Of a stretch of 64,000 bases of DNA, positions 1-10,628 are shown piece after piece; position 1 is the first letter of the stretch; every line of letters starts with the position of its first letter. Location of the stretch: positions 1,240,001 through 1,304,000 of the forward strand of contig OZ244836.1 in assembly GCA_965220645.1 (NCBI GenBank). The letters run 5' to 3'. A program made the position numbers and the translations under genes. The notes below the pieces were generated by a model. The model made no database searches and was not told the DNA's origin. It saw only the letters and a list, made by a program, of their open reading frames with translations. The DNA is from Aldehydirespirator sp965220645. GTDB taxonomy: Bacteria; Actinomycetota; Acidimicrobiia; Acidimicrobiales; Aldehydirespiratoraceae.

Positions 1-650
1 CCGGCGACGTCTCGGCCTACATCCCCACCAACGTGATCTCCATCACCGACGGCCAGATCTTCCTGCAGGACGACTTGTTCAAGTCGGGTATCCGCCCCGC
101 AGTGGACGTGGGCATATCCGTCAGCCGGGTCGGTGGAGCGGCTCAGGTGAAGGCTATGAAGACCGCGGTGGGCACCCTCAAGGGCGACTTGCAGCAGTTC
201 CGGGAGCTGGAGGCCTTCGCGGCTTTCGGCTCTGACCTCGACGCGGTGTCGAAGGCCCAACTTGAGCGGGGCTACCGTCTCACCGAACTGCTCAAGCAGG
301 GTGTGAACAGCCCGCTGCCGGTGGAGGAGCAGGTGGTCTCGATTTACGCCGGCACCCACGGCTACCTCGACGGAGTGTCGATCAGCGACGTTCGACGGTT
401 CGAGAGCGAGTTGCTGGACTGGTTCCGCAGCCGTGAGGCGCCGACGCTCGCGGAGATACGCGCAACCGGCGCGATCGACGACGTCGACGACTTCGATGCC
501 CGGGTCAAGGCGTTCGCCGACCAGTTCGAGACCTCGGAAGCCGCGACGGGCACCGAGCCCGAAGCGGCCGAGCAGGGCGCGGAGCAGACCACCATGGTCG
601 ACGCCGAGACGACCCTGCCCGAAGAGGACCTGAGCCGGGCCGGGGACTGA
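1..650 (+). CDS. atpA: ATP synthase F1 subunit alpha, C-terminal part (5' end outside the window)
   Basis: The reading frame is open from base 3 with no start in the window. It opens with [18 protein letters not shown], the conserved alpha-subunit stretch just after the nucleotide-binding core, and continues through the helical C-terminal domain. Alpha forms the F1 catalytic hexamer with beta. The last 35 or so residues are an acidic Glu/Ala/Thr-rich tail that looks lineage-specific. atpG follows after 26 nt, then atpD and atpC, the standard F1 gene order, so this is one operon. Family assignment is secure; only about 216 residues are visible. Confidence 0.97.
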   Translation, partial: GDVSAYIPTNVISITDGQIFLQDDLFKSGIRPAVDVGISVSRVGGAAQVKAMKTAVGTLKGDLQQFRELEAFAAFGSDLDAVSKAQLERGYRLTELLKQGVNSPLPVEEQVVSIYAGTHGYLDGVSISDVRRFESELLDWFRSREAPTLAEIRATGAIDDVDDFDARVKAFADQFETSEAATGTEPEAAEQGAEQTTMVDAETTLPEEDLSRAGD

Positions 651-676
651 GAGTTCTCGAGGACTGAGGCCGAACC

Positions 677-1663
677 GTGCCCGGAGGCAAAGAACGCGAG
701 CTGCGCCGACGGATCGGCAGCATCCAGTCCACCAAGAAGATCACCCGCGCCATGGAACTGATCGCAGCCACTCGGGTGGTGAAGGCCATGCAGAGGGCCA
801 ACGCGGCCCGGCCCTACGCACGCCTCATCACCAGCGTGATCGAGGACCTTGCGGCTGGCGGTGCCGAGATCGATCATCCGCTGCTGCGCCAGGCGCCGGA
901 GATCCGCAACGTCGGCTTCATCGTCATCACCGGCGACCGCGGCCTGGCCGGCGCCTACAACACGTCGGTCATCCGCACCGCCGAGCGCCAGGTCATGGCC
1001 CACATGGCCGAGGGCAAGGGCTATTCGCTGTGCTGCGTGGGCCGCAAGTCAGCCAGCTACTTCCGCTTCCGCAACTATCGCATCGACCACGCCATGTCGG
1101 GGTTCAGCGACAACCCCTCCTATGTCGACGCCCGCCACATCGCCGAGACGGTCAGCGAGGCCTTCCTGTCGGAGGCCGTCGACCAGGTGGAGCTGATCTA
1201 CACCGAGTTTGTGTCGATGGGCACCCAGCGGGTGGTGGTGCGGCGCTTCCTGCCTCTGATCGACACCGAGATGATGGCCACGGAGGGCTCGGGTACGGGA
1301 CGGGAGGGGAGCTTCGAGTTCGAGCCGTCTCCCGAGTCGGTGCTTGAGGCGTTGCTGCCCCGCTACACCGAGGCCCGGCTCTACGGAGCGCTGCTCGATG
1401 CGGCCGCCTCGGAGCACGCCAGCCGCCAGCGGGCAATGAAGGCCGCCACCGACAACGCCGAGGAGCTGATCACCAAGCTGTCGCGGGCCATGAACCGGGC
1501 TCGCCAGGACGCCATCACCACCGAGATCATGGAGATCGTCGGAGGCGCTGAAGCGTTGAGCGGCGGTGACACCGCCGCTGTCGCGACTGCGCTGGCGTCC
1601 ATGCTGGCTGGAACGGACGCGTCCGAGCTGGCGGCCACGGGCGCCAGGCAACGCCACGAATAG
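677..1663 (+). CDS. atpG: ATP synthase F1 subunit gamma
   Basis: Gamma is the central rotary stalk of F1. The N-terminus has the family signature for the long coiled helix, with IGSIQSTKKITRAMELIAAT, and the C-terminal helix ends in ITTEIMEIVGGAEAL. The GTG start at 677 gives MPGGKERELRRRI, the expected N-terminus. At 328 residues it is longer than the usual 285-300; most of the excess is a tail of about 35 Ala/Ser/Thr-rich residues after the point where gamma normally ends. It lies between atpA (26 nt upstream) and atpD (25 nt downstream). Confidence 0.97.
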   Translation: MPGGKERELRRRIGSIQSTKKITRAMELIAATRVVKAMQRANAARPYARLITSVIEDLAAGGAEIDHPLLRQAPEIRNVGFIVITGDRGLAGAYNTSVIRTAERQVMAHMAEGKGYSLCCVGRKSASYFRFRNYRIDHAMSGFSDNPSYVDARHIAETVSEAFLSEAVDQVELIYTEFVSMGTQRVVVRRFLPLIDTEMMATEGSGTGREGSFEFEPSPESVLEALLPRYTEARLYGALLDAAASEHASRQRAMKAATDNAEELITKLSRAMNRARQDAITTEIMEIVGGAEALSGGDTAAVATALASMLAGTDASELAATGARQRHE

Positions 1664-1673
1664 AACGACCTAG

Positions 1674-3155
<1,482 letters not shown>

Positions 3156-3156
3156 G

Positions 3157-3204
3157 ATGGCTTGCTGTTCCGTTGGTTCGGACGCCTCAGGGGTGACAGC
3201 CTGA
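3157..3204 (+). other. bridging micro-ORF between atpD and atpC (15 codons)
   Basis: ATG at 3157 sits one base after the atpD stop. The frame reads MACCSVGSDASGVTA and stops at 3202-3204, one base before the atpC ATG at 3206. The junction motif GCCTGAnATGGC occurs twice, at 3151-3161 and 3200-3210, so the micro-ORF lies exactly between two copies of a stop/start junction. Translation is an inference; it could let ribosomes pass from atpD to atpC by termination and reinitiation. Confidence 0.4.
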
Positions 3205-3205
3205 C

Positions 3206-3604
3206 ATGGCCGTCGAACTCGACGTGGAGTTGGTCTCGCCCGAGGAGGTGACCTACTCGGGGTCGGCCGAGATGGTGATCGTGCGCACCACCGAGGAGGG
3301 CGACATCGCCTTCCAGGCCGGACACGTGCCGTTCCTGGGGGTGCTGGCCCCCTGGTCGGTTGACGTGCTGCGCCCCGGCGGCGAGCGCGACATCTTCGCC
3401 GTTCACCGGGGCTTCGTCGAGGTCAGCCACAACAGGGTGACCATCCTCTCGGACGTGTCGGAGTCCGCAGACGAGATTGATACCGCTCGGGCCACCGATG
3501 CCCGACAGCGGGCCACTGAGGCCCTGGCGGCCGATGCTGAGGACGCCGGCGCGGCTGCCGCATTGGAGCGCGCCGAACTCCGCCTGCGGGTCGCTTCCAG
3601 CTAG
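3206..3604 (+). CDS. atpC: ATP synthase F1 subunit epsilon
   Basis: 132 residues, the usual length. The N-terminal beta-sandwich is recognisable from MAVELDVELVSPEEVTYSGS and the GHVPFLGVLAPWSVDVL segment; the C-terminus is a helical hairpin rich in Ala, Asp and Glu. Epsilon links gamma to the c-ring and damps ATP hydrolysis. It is the last gene of the atp operon; a GC-rich dispersed repeat starts 9 nt after the stop and may act as a 3' processing or termination site. Identification rests on sequence and operon position. Confidence 0.93.
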   Translation: MAVELDVELVSPEEVTYSGSAEMVIVRTTEEGDIAFQAGHVPFLGVLAPWSVDVLRPGGERDIFAVHRGFVEVSHNRVTILSDVSESADEIDTARATDARQRATEALAADAEDAGAAAALERAELRLRVASS

Positions 3605-3613
3605 TCCCCCGCC

Positions 3614-3685
3614 CCGGCCGGCGGGTCCTGTCACTGGCATCTGTGCCGGCACCGCAAGCGGCGCCATTCCTTGCCCCCGTGCCAC
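3614..3685. repeat. dispersed intergenic repeat family 1, copy A
   Basis: Copy B is at 13000-13069. The first 21 bases are identical in both (3614-3634), and the 32-base block 3654-3685 matches copy B at 29 of 32 positions. Both copies lie just downstream of a + strand gene end. This copy has an imperfect GC stem around gcaagcggc. The 287 nt from atpC to the next gene otherwise hold nothing that I can assign. Confidence 0.75.
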
Positions 3686-3891
3686 GCCCGGCCCGGCGCT
3701 TGCTGCCTCCCGCAGGACGCCGTCCTTCGGGGTGTGCATCTGGTCGTGTGGTGCTCGTTCGCGGTTCTCCGTAGTTGCTCGTACCATCCCCGATTCGCGC
3801 CTGCCCGCGAATTACTGTCCGCTCAGGTACGAGTTGCCGGGCAGCGTCGCGACCCCGGCTCTTGCGGGAAGGCAGTCTGGAAGGCAAGAAG

Positions 3892-6800
3892 GTGCGGTCG
3901 GAGCGGGTATTCGGGCGAGGTGGCAGAGGTTCCCGGCGTATTGGTGGCGTAGCCGGCAGGCGGCCAGGGCGCTGGACGGCGAGGCTGCTGTGCGCGCTGG
4001 CGGCCTCGATGGCGGCGGGCGCGGTGCTGGCGCCGGCCGCGGGGGCTCAGACGCTGTCCGATGACGCCTCGCTGGCGTCGCTGTCGGTCGACTCCACCGT
4101 TGCCCAAACGAAGATGACGCCGGCATTCGATCCAGAAGTCACGGACTATTTCGTGGCCGCTCCGAGCGAGGGTGACATGGTCACCGTGAATGTGCAGCCC
4201 AATCATGCTCGTGCGACCCTCCATTGGACTGGGGACGATGCCGATGCCAACCTCCCGGGCCATCAGATCGAGCTGACGGTTGGCGACACTGTGTCAGTGA
4301 GTGTCGGAGTGTTGGCCGAGGACGGAGAGACGATGGGGTGGTACGGCGTCGAGGTGGCTCGTGCGTCGAACAAGGAGAGGGGCTGGCGGGTCTACGACGA
4401 TGTTCTGGTTGACGAACTAGTTGACGACCCGAGACTTCCCTCCCATTACCTCGCGGGGGTTTGGGCCGACGATGATCGTGTCTTCGTGACCGGAGACAGA
4501 CTCCGAACCGTTGATGAGAACGACAACGTAGTTGAGGAGCATGATCAGAAACTCTTTGCGTTCAATGCTGCCGACAGTTCACGCCGGGCATCCGACGAGT
4601 TCGTGCTCAACGGGAGCCCCAATGGGGGGATCTGGTCGGACGGTGACAACACCCTGTGGGCGATGGACACCGATGGCACGCTGAGGGCTTACAACCTCTC
4701 GGACGGCTCAGAGATCAGCGGCTTGAGCACGAATGTAAGACCGGGCGGATATCGCGCCAATCGTGTAGTGGAGGAGCCGAGGGGCATCTGGTCGGACGGT
4801 GAAACCCTCTGGGTGGTGGATAAAGACAAGGCCAAGGTCTTTGCCTTCGGGCTGCCCGGGACGCCGAACTGTACGCGCACTGACAACCACTGCCGTCAGT
4901 CCAGCAAGGACTTCACTCTGGCGGCTGACAACGACCGCCCGTGGGGGATCACTGCCGGGAGGAGCACCCCTACCGGCGACGTGGATACGTGGTGGGTGAC
5001 AGACGCACATCAGGACAGAACTAAAGACAGGAAGATATTCGCCTACAACCGTTCCGATGGCAGCCGCAACTCTGCCTTGGATGTTGACTTGGGGCAGCTC
5101 GACATCATCAACGGGCAGCAGTTCTACTACGGCCTGGCTTCCACCGACAAGATCATGTACGTGGCGGACTTCATAACCGGCCAGATCTACTCCTTCAGCA
5201 TGCCCGGCGTGTCTGGAGACATCGGGCCAGCCTTGGTGTCGAGCGACGCAACATTGAGCAGCCTGTCGCTCAACAACGCCACGTTGTCTCCGTCTAACTC
5301 GCCGTTCGATCCCGATCACACCTTCTACACCGCCCTTGTGGAGCCGGAGGTCACGTCGACGACGGTGACGGCCACCCCGAGCAACAGCTCTGCCGAGGTG
5401 AAGATAAACAGCACGATCTCCACCAGTAGTGCTGTCTCGTTGGGTCTAGAGGGCTCCACCACCACCATCGAGGTGGAGGTGACCGCCCTGGACGGCATTA
5501 CTACGAAGACCTACCGGGTGAGCGTTACCCGGCGCGCCAAGTCCACTGATGCGACGTTGAGTTCGTTGACCCTCAGTGGCACCAACGCCCCACTTGTGGA
5601 TCTGGTGGAGGCGGCGAAGCCTGCCGGGGACTCGGGGACGGTGCTTGGTTCGGTGGAGGAGACGACGGTGTTGGCCATACCCAGCGATTCCCGGGTCGAG
5701 AGCGTCGTCTACAAGCTCGACGGCACCGTGATAGAACCGAATTCCGACCCGAATGACGCGATTCCCGACGGGGATCACGTCGCGGAATTGGCGGTGGGCC
5801 CGAACGCCATCACGGTGGAGGTGACCGCTGAGGACGGAGTCACCATGAAGACCTACAAGGTCACCGTGACCAGGCTGCGGCCGGAGTCCGATGTCGCCAC
5901 GCTGATGAGTCTGGAACTCAAGAATGTCGTCCTGTCACCGACATTCGACATGGACACCGGGCAGTACACCGAGACCGTCGCTCACGGCGTGTCGGAGACG
6001 GTCGTCAGCCATGAGAAGAAAGACTCGCACGCCACGGTCGAGATCCGGGAAGGCAACGGAGTATCGAACGGCGTGGTAGCAAACGAGCGGACCGTGGACC
6101 CGCATGACAGTTCGATTGCCTTGGAGGTCGACGTCAACACGATCACGGTCGAGGTCACCTCCGAGAACGGGTTAGTGGTGACCAACTATGTCGTGACGAT
6201 TACCCGGGAACAGCCTTCCAACGTCGCCACCCTGCAGAGCCTGGAACTTGATCCCGGCGAACTGTCCCCGGCGTTCAGTTCCGCCGTCGGTCGCTACACC
6301 GCGACCGTGCTGCACTCCGACGCCCTGATTGATGTGACCTACACCAAGTCCGATGGAACCGCCAAAGTGGTGACCAAGGTCGGAGGCACGGTCGGAGTGG
6401 ACAACACCGTCAGCCTCGGAACGATTCTGCACACCAGCAAAGCCAACACCAACAACACCAACACCGTGACCGTGCCGATGACAACCGTTGACACGACGTA
6501 CCTGGTGACGCTGGAGGTACTCGCTCAGGACACGACTACGACGGGCCTCTACGAGGTGAGGGTGACCCGCCCGGCGAAGCCCGCCTCCACGGACGACACG
6601 TTGGGAAGGCTGGAAATCACCAATACCAGCAACGACAGCAAGGTGACGCTCGCTCCAGTCTTCAAACCCGGCGGCGATCCCGACCACGCAGATCACTACG
6701 AGGCGGAAGTCGGCAACGACGTTGAGTCGATCGAGGTGATCGCCGTTCCCACCGGTCATCCGGAAGCGACCGCCCAACTCCAACTCAGCGGCAACGATGT

Positions 6801-8376
6801 CGGCACCCCGAGTTCCCTCGTCTCAGGCCAGGAGGTCGAGCTTGAAGAGAAGGTGAATGTGTTGACGATCGACGTCACCCCAGAAGCCGGCGGGACGCCC
6901 AAGACCTACACGATTGAAGTGGAACGGCTGCCGCGGCCGCTGCCCGGCGTCGCCACTCTGGACGTATTGGAGCTTCGGGACGCCGCCAAGGCCGAGCTGA
7001 AACTCACTCCGCTGTTTGGTGCGGGCAATAGTCCTCCGGAGGATCCCTACACGGTGTCCGTGGCCAACGGCGTGAACAGGGCGCACGTGACCGCGACGCC
7101 GAGCGACCCGAAAGCGACCGTGGAGATCATGGTCGGCGGGACGGTCGACCAGCACGGGATGATCGATGGGGAGACCGACGCCGACAGTGAGGGGTTCGTG
7201 CCCCTTGCGGTGGCCGGCGGAGACAACACCGTGCGCGTGGTGGTCACCGCTCAGAACGGGGACAAACTGATCTACGAGATCACGGTGACCCGGGCAGTCG
7301 CTCCTCTCTCCAGTGATGCGACCCTGAGTTCGCTGACGCTTGATGTAGCACCCCTCAACTTCATGAGCGACAAGACCTCCTACGACGTGGATGTGGTCAA
7401 CGGTGTCACGTCTGCGACGGTGGGGGCCGTAGCAAATAACGCAGAAGCGAGCCTGACAGCGACCCTGGGGAGTGCCTCGGCGATGTCGAAGGCCGATGTG
7501 ACTCTGACGGCTCCTCTCGTAGAGGGTGACAACGTGATCGAGGTGGTGGTCACTCCCGAGGATCAGCTGCAAGTCGACGAGGATCAGCGGATGACCAACA
7601 CCTACACCATCACCGTGAACCGGGCCGCTTCCCCGCCGGTCAACACCGGTGGCGGTGGATTCAGTGGAGTCGGTGGATTTGGCCCCAGCAATACCGGCGG
7701 TGGCGGCGGTGGTGGCGGTGGTGGCGGCGGGGGCGGCGGGTCCCAGACTACCGAAACCCCGACCACCGAGGACGAGACTGTCGGGGATCCCGAGCCCGAT
7801 TCGCCCTACACAGATGCCGGTGATGCCGGCACCGACACTGAGACCGCCATCCGAGAACTGCATCCCCTCGGCGTGTTCACCGGCACCGAGTGCGAGGCGA
7901 ACCGCATCTGTCCAACCGACGAGCTGACCCGGTGGGTGGCCGCGGTGTGGATGGTGCGGATCCTCGACGGCGAGGAGCCGGCCGCGATCACCGAGTCACG
8001 CTTCTCCGACGTGAACGCCTCGCCCATGTGGGAGGAGAGCATGTGGTTCGCCCCGCATGTGGAGCGCCTGGCTGAGCTGGAGATCACGGTGGGCTGCGAC
8101 ACCGACCCGTTGCGCTACTGCCCCGACGGCAACCTGACCCGGGCCCAGATGGCGAGCTGGATCGCTCGGGCCTTCGATCTGGCCGAAGCGGAATCAGCCG
8201 GCTTCACCGACACCGGCGACAGCGTCCATGAGGACGACATCGACAAGGTGGTCGCGGCTGGGATCGCCAGCGGCTGTGACACCAACCCCGATCGCTTCTG
8301 TCCCGACCGGGTCGTCACACGCGGGGAGTTGGCCAAGTACATCAACGCCGCCCGCAAGATCGACTCGTCCAGCTAG
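3892..8376 (+). CDS. large secreted surface protein: cadherin-like beta-sandwich repeats plus SLH-like repeats
   Basis: About 1,494 residues from the GTG at 3892, which has a purine-rich ggaagg upstream and leads straight into an Arg-rich, hydrophobic signal peptide ending AAGAQ; the frame is open to an earlier ATG-type start at 3775. After one cadherin-like beta-sandwich unit comes a region with WSDG motifs (GIWSDGDNTLWAMD, GIWSDGETLWVVD) suggesting beta-propeller blades, then seven more beta-sandwich units, most starting like DATLSSLTL and ending TYxVxVTR. A poly-Gly linker (7680-7740) leads to three C-terminal SLH-like repeats with GCDTDPLRYCPDGNLTR motifs. Likely a cell-surface adhesin or envelope protein anchored by the SLH-like part (inference). 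Confidence 0.85.
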   Translation: MRSERVFGRGGRGSRRIGGVAGRRPGRWTARLLCALAASMAAGAVLAPAAGAQTLSDDASLASLSVDSTVAQTKMTPAFDPEVTDYFVAAPSEGDMVTVNVQPNHARATLHWTGDDADANLPGHQIELTVGDTVSVSVGVLAEDGETMGWYGVEVARASNKERGWRVYDDVLVDELVDDPRLPSHYLAGVWADDDRVFVTGDRLRTVDENDNVVEEHDQKLFAFNAADSSRRASDEFVLNGSPNGGIWSDGDNTLWAMDTDGTLRAYNLSDGSEISGLSTNVRPGGYRANRVVEEPRGIWSDGETLWVVDKDKAKVFAFGLPGTPNCTRTDNHCRQSSKDFTLAADNDRPWGITAGRSTPTGDVDTWWVTDAHQDRTKDRKIFAYNRSDGSRNSALDVDLGQLDIINGQQFYYGLASTDKIMYVADFITGQIYSFSMPGVSGDIGPALVSSDATLSSLSLNNATLSPSNSPFDPDHTFYTALVEPEVTSTTVTATPSNSSAEVKINSTISTSSAVSLGLEGSTTTIEVEVTALDGITTKTYRVSVTRRAKSTDATLSSLTLSGTNAPLVDLVEAAKPAGDSGTVLGSVEETTVLAIPSDSRVESVVYKLDGTVIEPNSDPNDAIPDGDHVAELAVGPNAITVEVTAEDGVTMKTYKVTVTRLRPESDVATLMSLELKNVVLSPTFDMDTGQYTETVAHGVSETVVSHEKKDSHATVEIREGNGVSNGVVANERTVDPHDSSIALEVDVNTITVEVTSENGLVVTNYVVTITREQPSNVATLQSLELDPGELSPAFSSAVGRYTATVLHSDALIDVTYTKSDGTAKVVTKVGGTVGVDNTVSLGTILHTSKANTNNTNTVTVPMTTVDTTYLVTLEVLAQDTTTTGLYEVRVTRPAKPASTDDTLGRLEITNTSNDSKVTLAPVFKPGGDPDHADHYEAEVGNDVESIEVIAVPTGHPEATAQLQLSGNDVGTPSSLVSGQEVELEEKVNVLTIDVTPEAGGTPKTYTIEVERLPRPLPGVATLDVLELRDAAKAELKLTPLFGAGNSPPEDPYTVSVANGVNRAHVTATPSDPKATVEIMVGGTVDQHGMIDGETDADSEGFVPLAVAGGDNTVRVVVTAQNGDKLIYEITVTRAVAPLSSDATLSSLTLDVAPLNFMSDKTSYDVDVVNGVTSATVGAVANNAEASLTATLGSASAMSKADVTLTAPLVEGDNVIEVVVTPEDQLQVDEDQRMTNTYTITVNRAASPPVNTGGGGFSGVGGFGPSNTGGGGGGGGGGGGGGGSQTTETPTTEDETVGDPEPDSPYTDAGDAGTDTETAIRELHPLGVFTGTECEANRICPTDELTRWVAAVWMVRILDGEEPAAITESRFSDVNASPMWEESMWFAPHVERLAELEITVGCDTDPLRYCPDGNLTRAQMASWIARAFDLAEAESAGFTDTGDSVHEDDIDKVVAAGIASGCDTNPDRFCPDRVVTRGELAKYINAARKIDSSS

Positions 8377-8418
8377 TCCTCGCAGTCTTCGCCGGTTACG
8401 GCATCAACCGGGGTCGGT

Positions 8419-9399
8419 TCAGAGATCCCGGGCCTTCCGATGACGGTGCCGGCCCTCGATGAGGCGGACGGTGCCGGACCGGCTGCGCATCACCAGCGAC
8501 TGGGTGTGGCAGTAGGTCGCGTCGAAGTGGACTCCCTGGAGCAAATCGCCGTCGGTGACTCCGGTGGCGGCGAAGAAGCAGTTGTCGGTGTTGACGAGGT
8601 CGTCCTGGGTTAGCACTCGCTCCACGTCGTAGCCCATCTGGGTCAGCGCCTTGCGTTCGTGCTCGTTGCGAGGCCACAAGCGGCCCTGCAACGCGCCGCC
8701 CATGCATTTGATGGCGGCTGCGGTGATCACTCCCTCGGGAGTGCCGCCGATGCCGAAGAGGATGTCGGCGCCAGTGTGGGGCCACGCGGTGGAGATGGCG
8801 CCGGCCACATCACCGTCGGGGATCAGCCGGATGCGGGCACCGGCCTCGCGGACCTCGGCAATCAAGTCGTTGTGGCGGTCCCGGTCCAAGATCACAGCGG
8901 TCAGGTCGCGCACGAACTCGCCCTTGGCCTCGGCCACGATCTTGAGGTTCTCTGTCGGCGACTGGGTGATGTCGATCAAACCGGCGGCCTCGGGGCCGGT
9001 GGCGATCTTCTCCATGTACACGCACGGTCCGGGATCGAACATCGTGCCCCGGTCGGCCACCGCGATCACCGACAGGGCGTTGGATCGCCCCAGCGAGGTA
9101 AGCGTGGTGCCGTCGATCGGGTCGACGGCCACGTCGGTCTGGGGCAGCTGACCGTTCCCGACACGCTCGCCGTTGTAGAGCATGGGCGCCTCGTCCTTCT
9201 CGCCCTCGCCGATAACGACGATGCCGTCCATCGAGATGTCGCTCAGCACCCTGCGCATGGCGTCGACGGCGGCTCCGTCGGCGCCGTCCTTGTCGCCCCG
9301 GCCCATCCAGCGGGACGCGGCTATGGCCGCGCCCTCGGTGATTCGTACCAGCTCCAGTGCAATGTTGCGGTCGGGCTTGGGGTGCGTTGAGGCGACCAT
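8419..9399 (-). CDS. glpX: class II fructose-1,6-bisphosphatase
   Basis: 326 residues, GlpX family: hydrolyses fructose 1,6-bisphosphate in gluconeogenesis. The metal- and substrate-binding motif [16 protein letters not shown] is clear near residue 95, preceded by [18 protein letters not shown] at 9397-9399 gives [22 protein letters not shown], the normal N-terminus. A -10 box TAGGTT ends 6 nt upstream of the ATG, so the mRNA is probably leaderless. The gene is convergent with the large surface protein and divergent from the acidic repeat protein. Confidence 0.95.
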   Translation of the reverse strand: MVASTHPKPDRNIALELVRITEGAAIAASRWMGRGDKDGADGAAVDAMRRVLSDISMDGIVVIGEGEKDEAPMLYNGERVGNGQLPQTDVAVDPIDGTTLTSLGRSNALSVIAVADRGTMFDPGPCVYMEKIATGPEAAGLIDITQSPTENLKIVAEAKGEFVRDLTAVILDRDRHNDLIAEVREAGARIRLIPDGDVAGAISTAWPHTGADILFGIGGTPEGVITAAAIKCMGGALQGRLWPRNEHERKALTQMGYDVERVLTQDDLVNTDNCFFAATGVTDGDLLQGVHFDATYCHTQSLVMRSRSGTVRLIEGRHRHRKARDL

Positions 9400-9405
9400 G
9401 ACGCG

Positions 9406-9411
9406 AACCTA
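9406..9411 (-). promoter_or_regulatory. -10 box TAGGTT of glpX (leaderless)
   Basis: On the minus strand TAGGTT is followed by 6 nt and then the glpX ATG, placing the transcription start at or next to the start codon. Confidence 0.6.
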
Positions 9412-9432
9412 ATCGAAGCTGGGCGCCGGCGA

Positions 9433-10527
9433 GTGCTCTGGCACGGCATGAATGCAGTCCCGAGGGCCGCACTGCAGCGGCGCGGTGGCAAGATGGTCAT
9501 GATGTCTGCCGCTTTCCGACCCAGGTTCCGCCGAGGCTCAGGAGACACGGAGCCTGAGCCGTCCACTTCCGGGACAGCCGATGAGGATGCCGGTGGGGCC
9601 ATTGACGAGGATGCCGGCGGGGAGTGGTTGGCCTACGAGCTCCACGAGTGGTCGCTCGAGAGCCGGGTGATGCTTCAGCAGCTGATCACCGTCGACAAGG
9701 TTGTTCACTCGTGGCAGGGCACGACGTTGATGGTCCACGAGTCGCTGGAGGAGACGGTCGACAGCCTCGTGGACGAGGTCGAGGAGACCGAGAGGGCAAA
9801 GGAGGCGACCTCCCGACCCATCGGACCCGAGGATGCCTTGACCGCCTTTGAACTGGCCGAATGGCCACAGGCGCTGAGAGCCGAGTTGGTGGAGCGATTG
9901 GTGCAGGCCCGTGTTCCGCACATCCTGGACACAGAGGGTGATGCCGCGGAGGGTGATGCCGCGGAGGGTGACGCCGCCGAGGGTGACGCCGCCGAGGGTG
10001 ACGCCACGGAGGCTGGTGCCACAGAGGGTGATGCCGCCGAGGGTGATGCCACGGAGGCTGGTGCCGCCGAGGGTGATGCCGCCGAGGGTGATGCCGCGGC
10101 GAGTGACGCCGATGGGCGTGACTCCGATCAAGACACCGAGCCGGGCGAAGTCTGCGATCTGTTGGTACGAGAGGTGGACGAAGAGCGTGTCGAGCTCTTG
10201 ATTGATGATCTGCTGGCCCGTGAGGAGGAAGCCCAGTTCGAGGAGCTCGACGGCCTGGAGGTCAACGGTCTTCTCAGCGATCTGTTCGTGGCGTGCGACC
10301 GGCTGCGGCGGGATCCAGGCGACCTCGACGGGGTGCGAGGCGTGATGACGCACGGTCGCAGGATTGCCGGAGTGCGGACGCCGTTCGGCTTCTCGGCTCC
10401 CGGCTGGCGAAACCTGCGGAACTCGGTGAGCGAGTTGCTCGACCTGGTGGAGAGCGAGGACGCCGACCGAGACGATCTGCGCGAGCTGGCCCACCGCATG
10501 AGCGACACCCTCAGAACGCTCGTCTGA
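9433..10527 (+). CDS. acidic repeat protein of unknown function
   Basis: I do not recognise a family. The protein (up to 364 residues) is strongly acidic. The first third is helical and Glu-rich; the middle carries about 12 copies of a pentapeptide like EGDAA (some TEAGA), encoded by a 15-bp array at 9934-10110; the C-terminal part (from EVCDLLVREVDEERVELL) is again helical and ends RMSDTLRTLV. No signal peptide or membrane segment is evident. The start is uncertain: GTG 9433, ATG 9448, ATG 9493 and ATG 9502 are all in frame and none has a good ribosome-binding site. The next gene also starts with an acidic pentapeptide array, which suggests similar repeat expansion in both. Confidence 0.7.
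   Translation: MLWHGMNAVPRAALQRRGGKMVMMSAAFRPRFRRGSGDTEPEPSTSGTADEDAGGAIDEDAGGEWLAYELHEWSLESRVMLQQLITVDKVVHSWQGTTLMVHESLEETVDSLVDEVEETERAKEATSRPIGPEDALTAFELAEWPQALRAELVERLVQARVPHILDTEGDAAEGDAAEGDAAEGDAAEGDATEAGATEGDAAEGDATEAGAAEGDAAEGDAAASDADGRDSDQDTEPGEVCDLLVREVDEERVELLIDDLLAREEEAQFEELDGLEVNGLLSDLFVACDRLRRDPGDLDGVRGVMTHGRRIAGVRTPFGFSAPGWRNLRNSVSELLDLVESEDADRDDLRELAHRMSDTLRTLV
9934..10110. repeat. 15-bp tandem array encoding EGDAA-type pentapeptides
   Basis: About 12 degenerate units of gagggtgatgccgcg type, in frame within the acidic repeat gene. Units vary at third positions (gat/gac, gcg/gcc) and in occasional TEAGA variants, so the array is older than the one at 10650. Confidence 0.9.
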
Positions 10528-10616
10528 GCCGTTTGTGGCGCTTGGTCGGCACATGCTGCCGGCCGGGCTCGTTTCTGGTCAGGCTCGCTTCTAACCAGAC
10601 TCTAAACGTCGGCCCC

Positions 10617-10622
10617 TAGATT
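10617..10622 (+). promoter_or_regulatory. -10 box TAGATT of the AEDTP-repeat gene (leaderless)
   Basis: TAGATT is followed by 6 nt (cttccc) and the ATG at 10629; no ribosome-binding site is present. This fits a leaderless transcript. Confidence 0.55.
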
Positions 10623-10628
10623 CTTCCC

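Noticed and set aside
648..676. Repeated ggactga at the atpA-atpG junction as another bridging case
   Set aside because: The motif occurs twice, 17 nt apart, but no ATG, GTG or TTG opens a micro-ORF between the genes.
3775..3891. Earlier start for the large surface protein
   Set aside because: It would place about 39 non-homologous residues before the signal peptide; GTG 3892 has a better ribosome-binding site and signal-peptide position.
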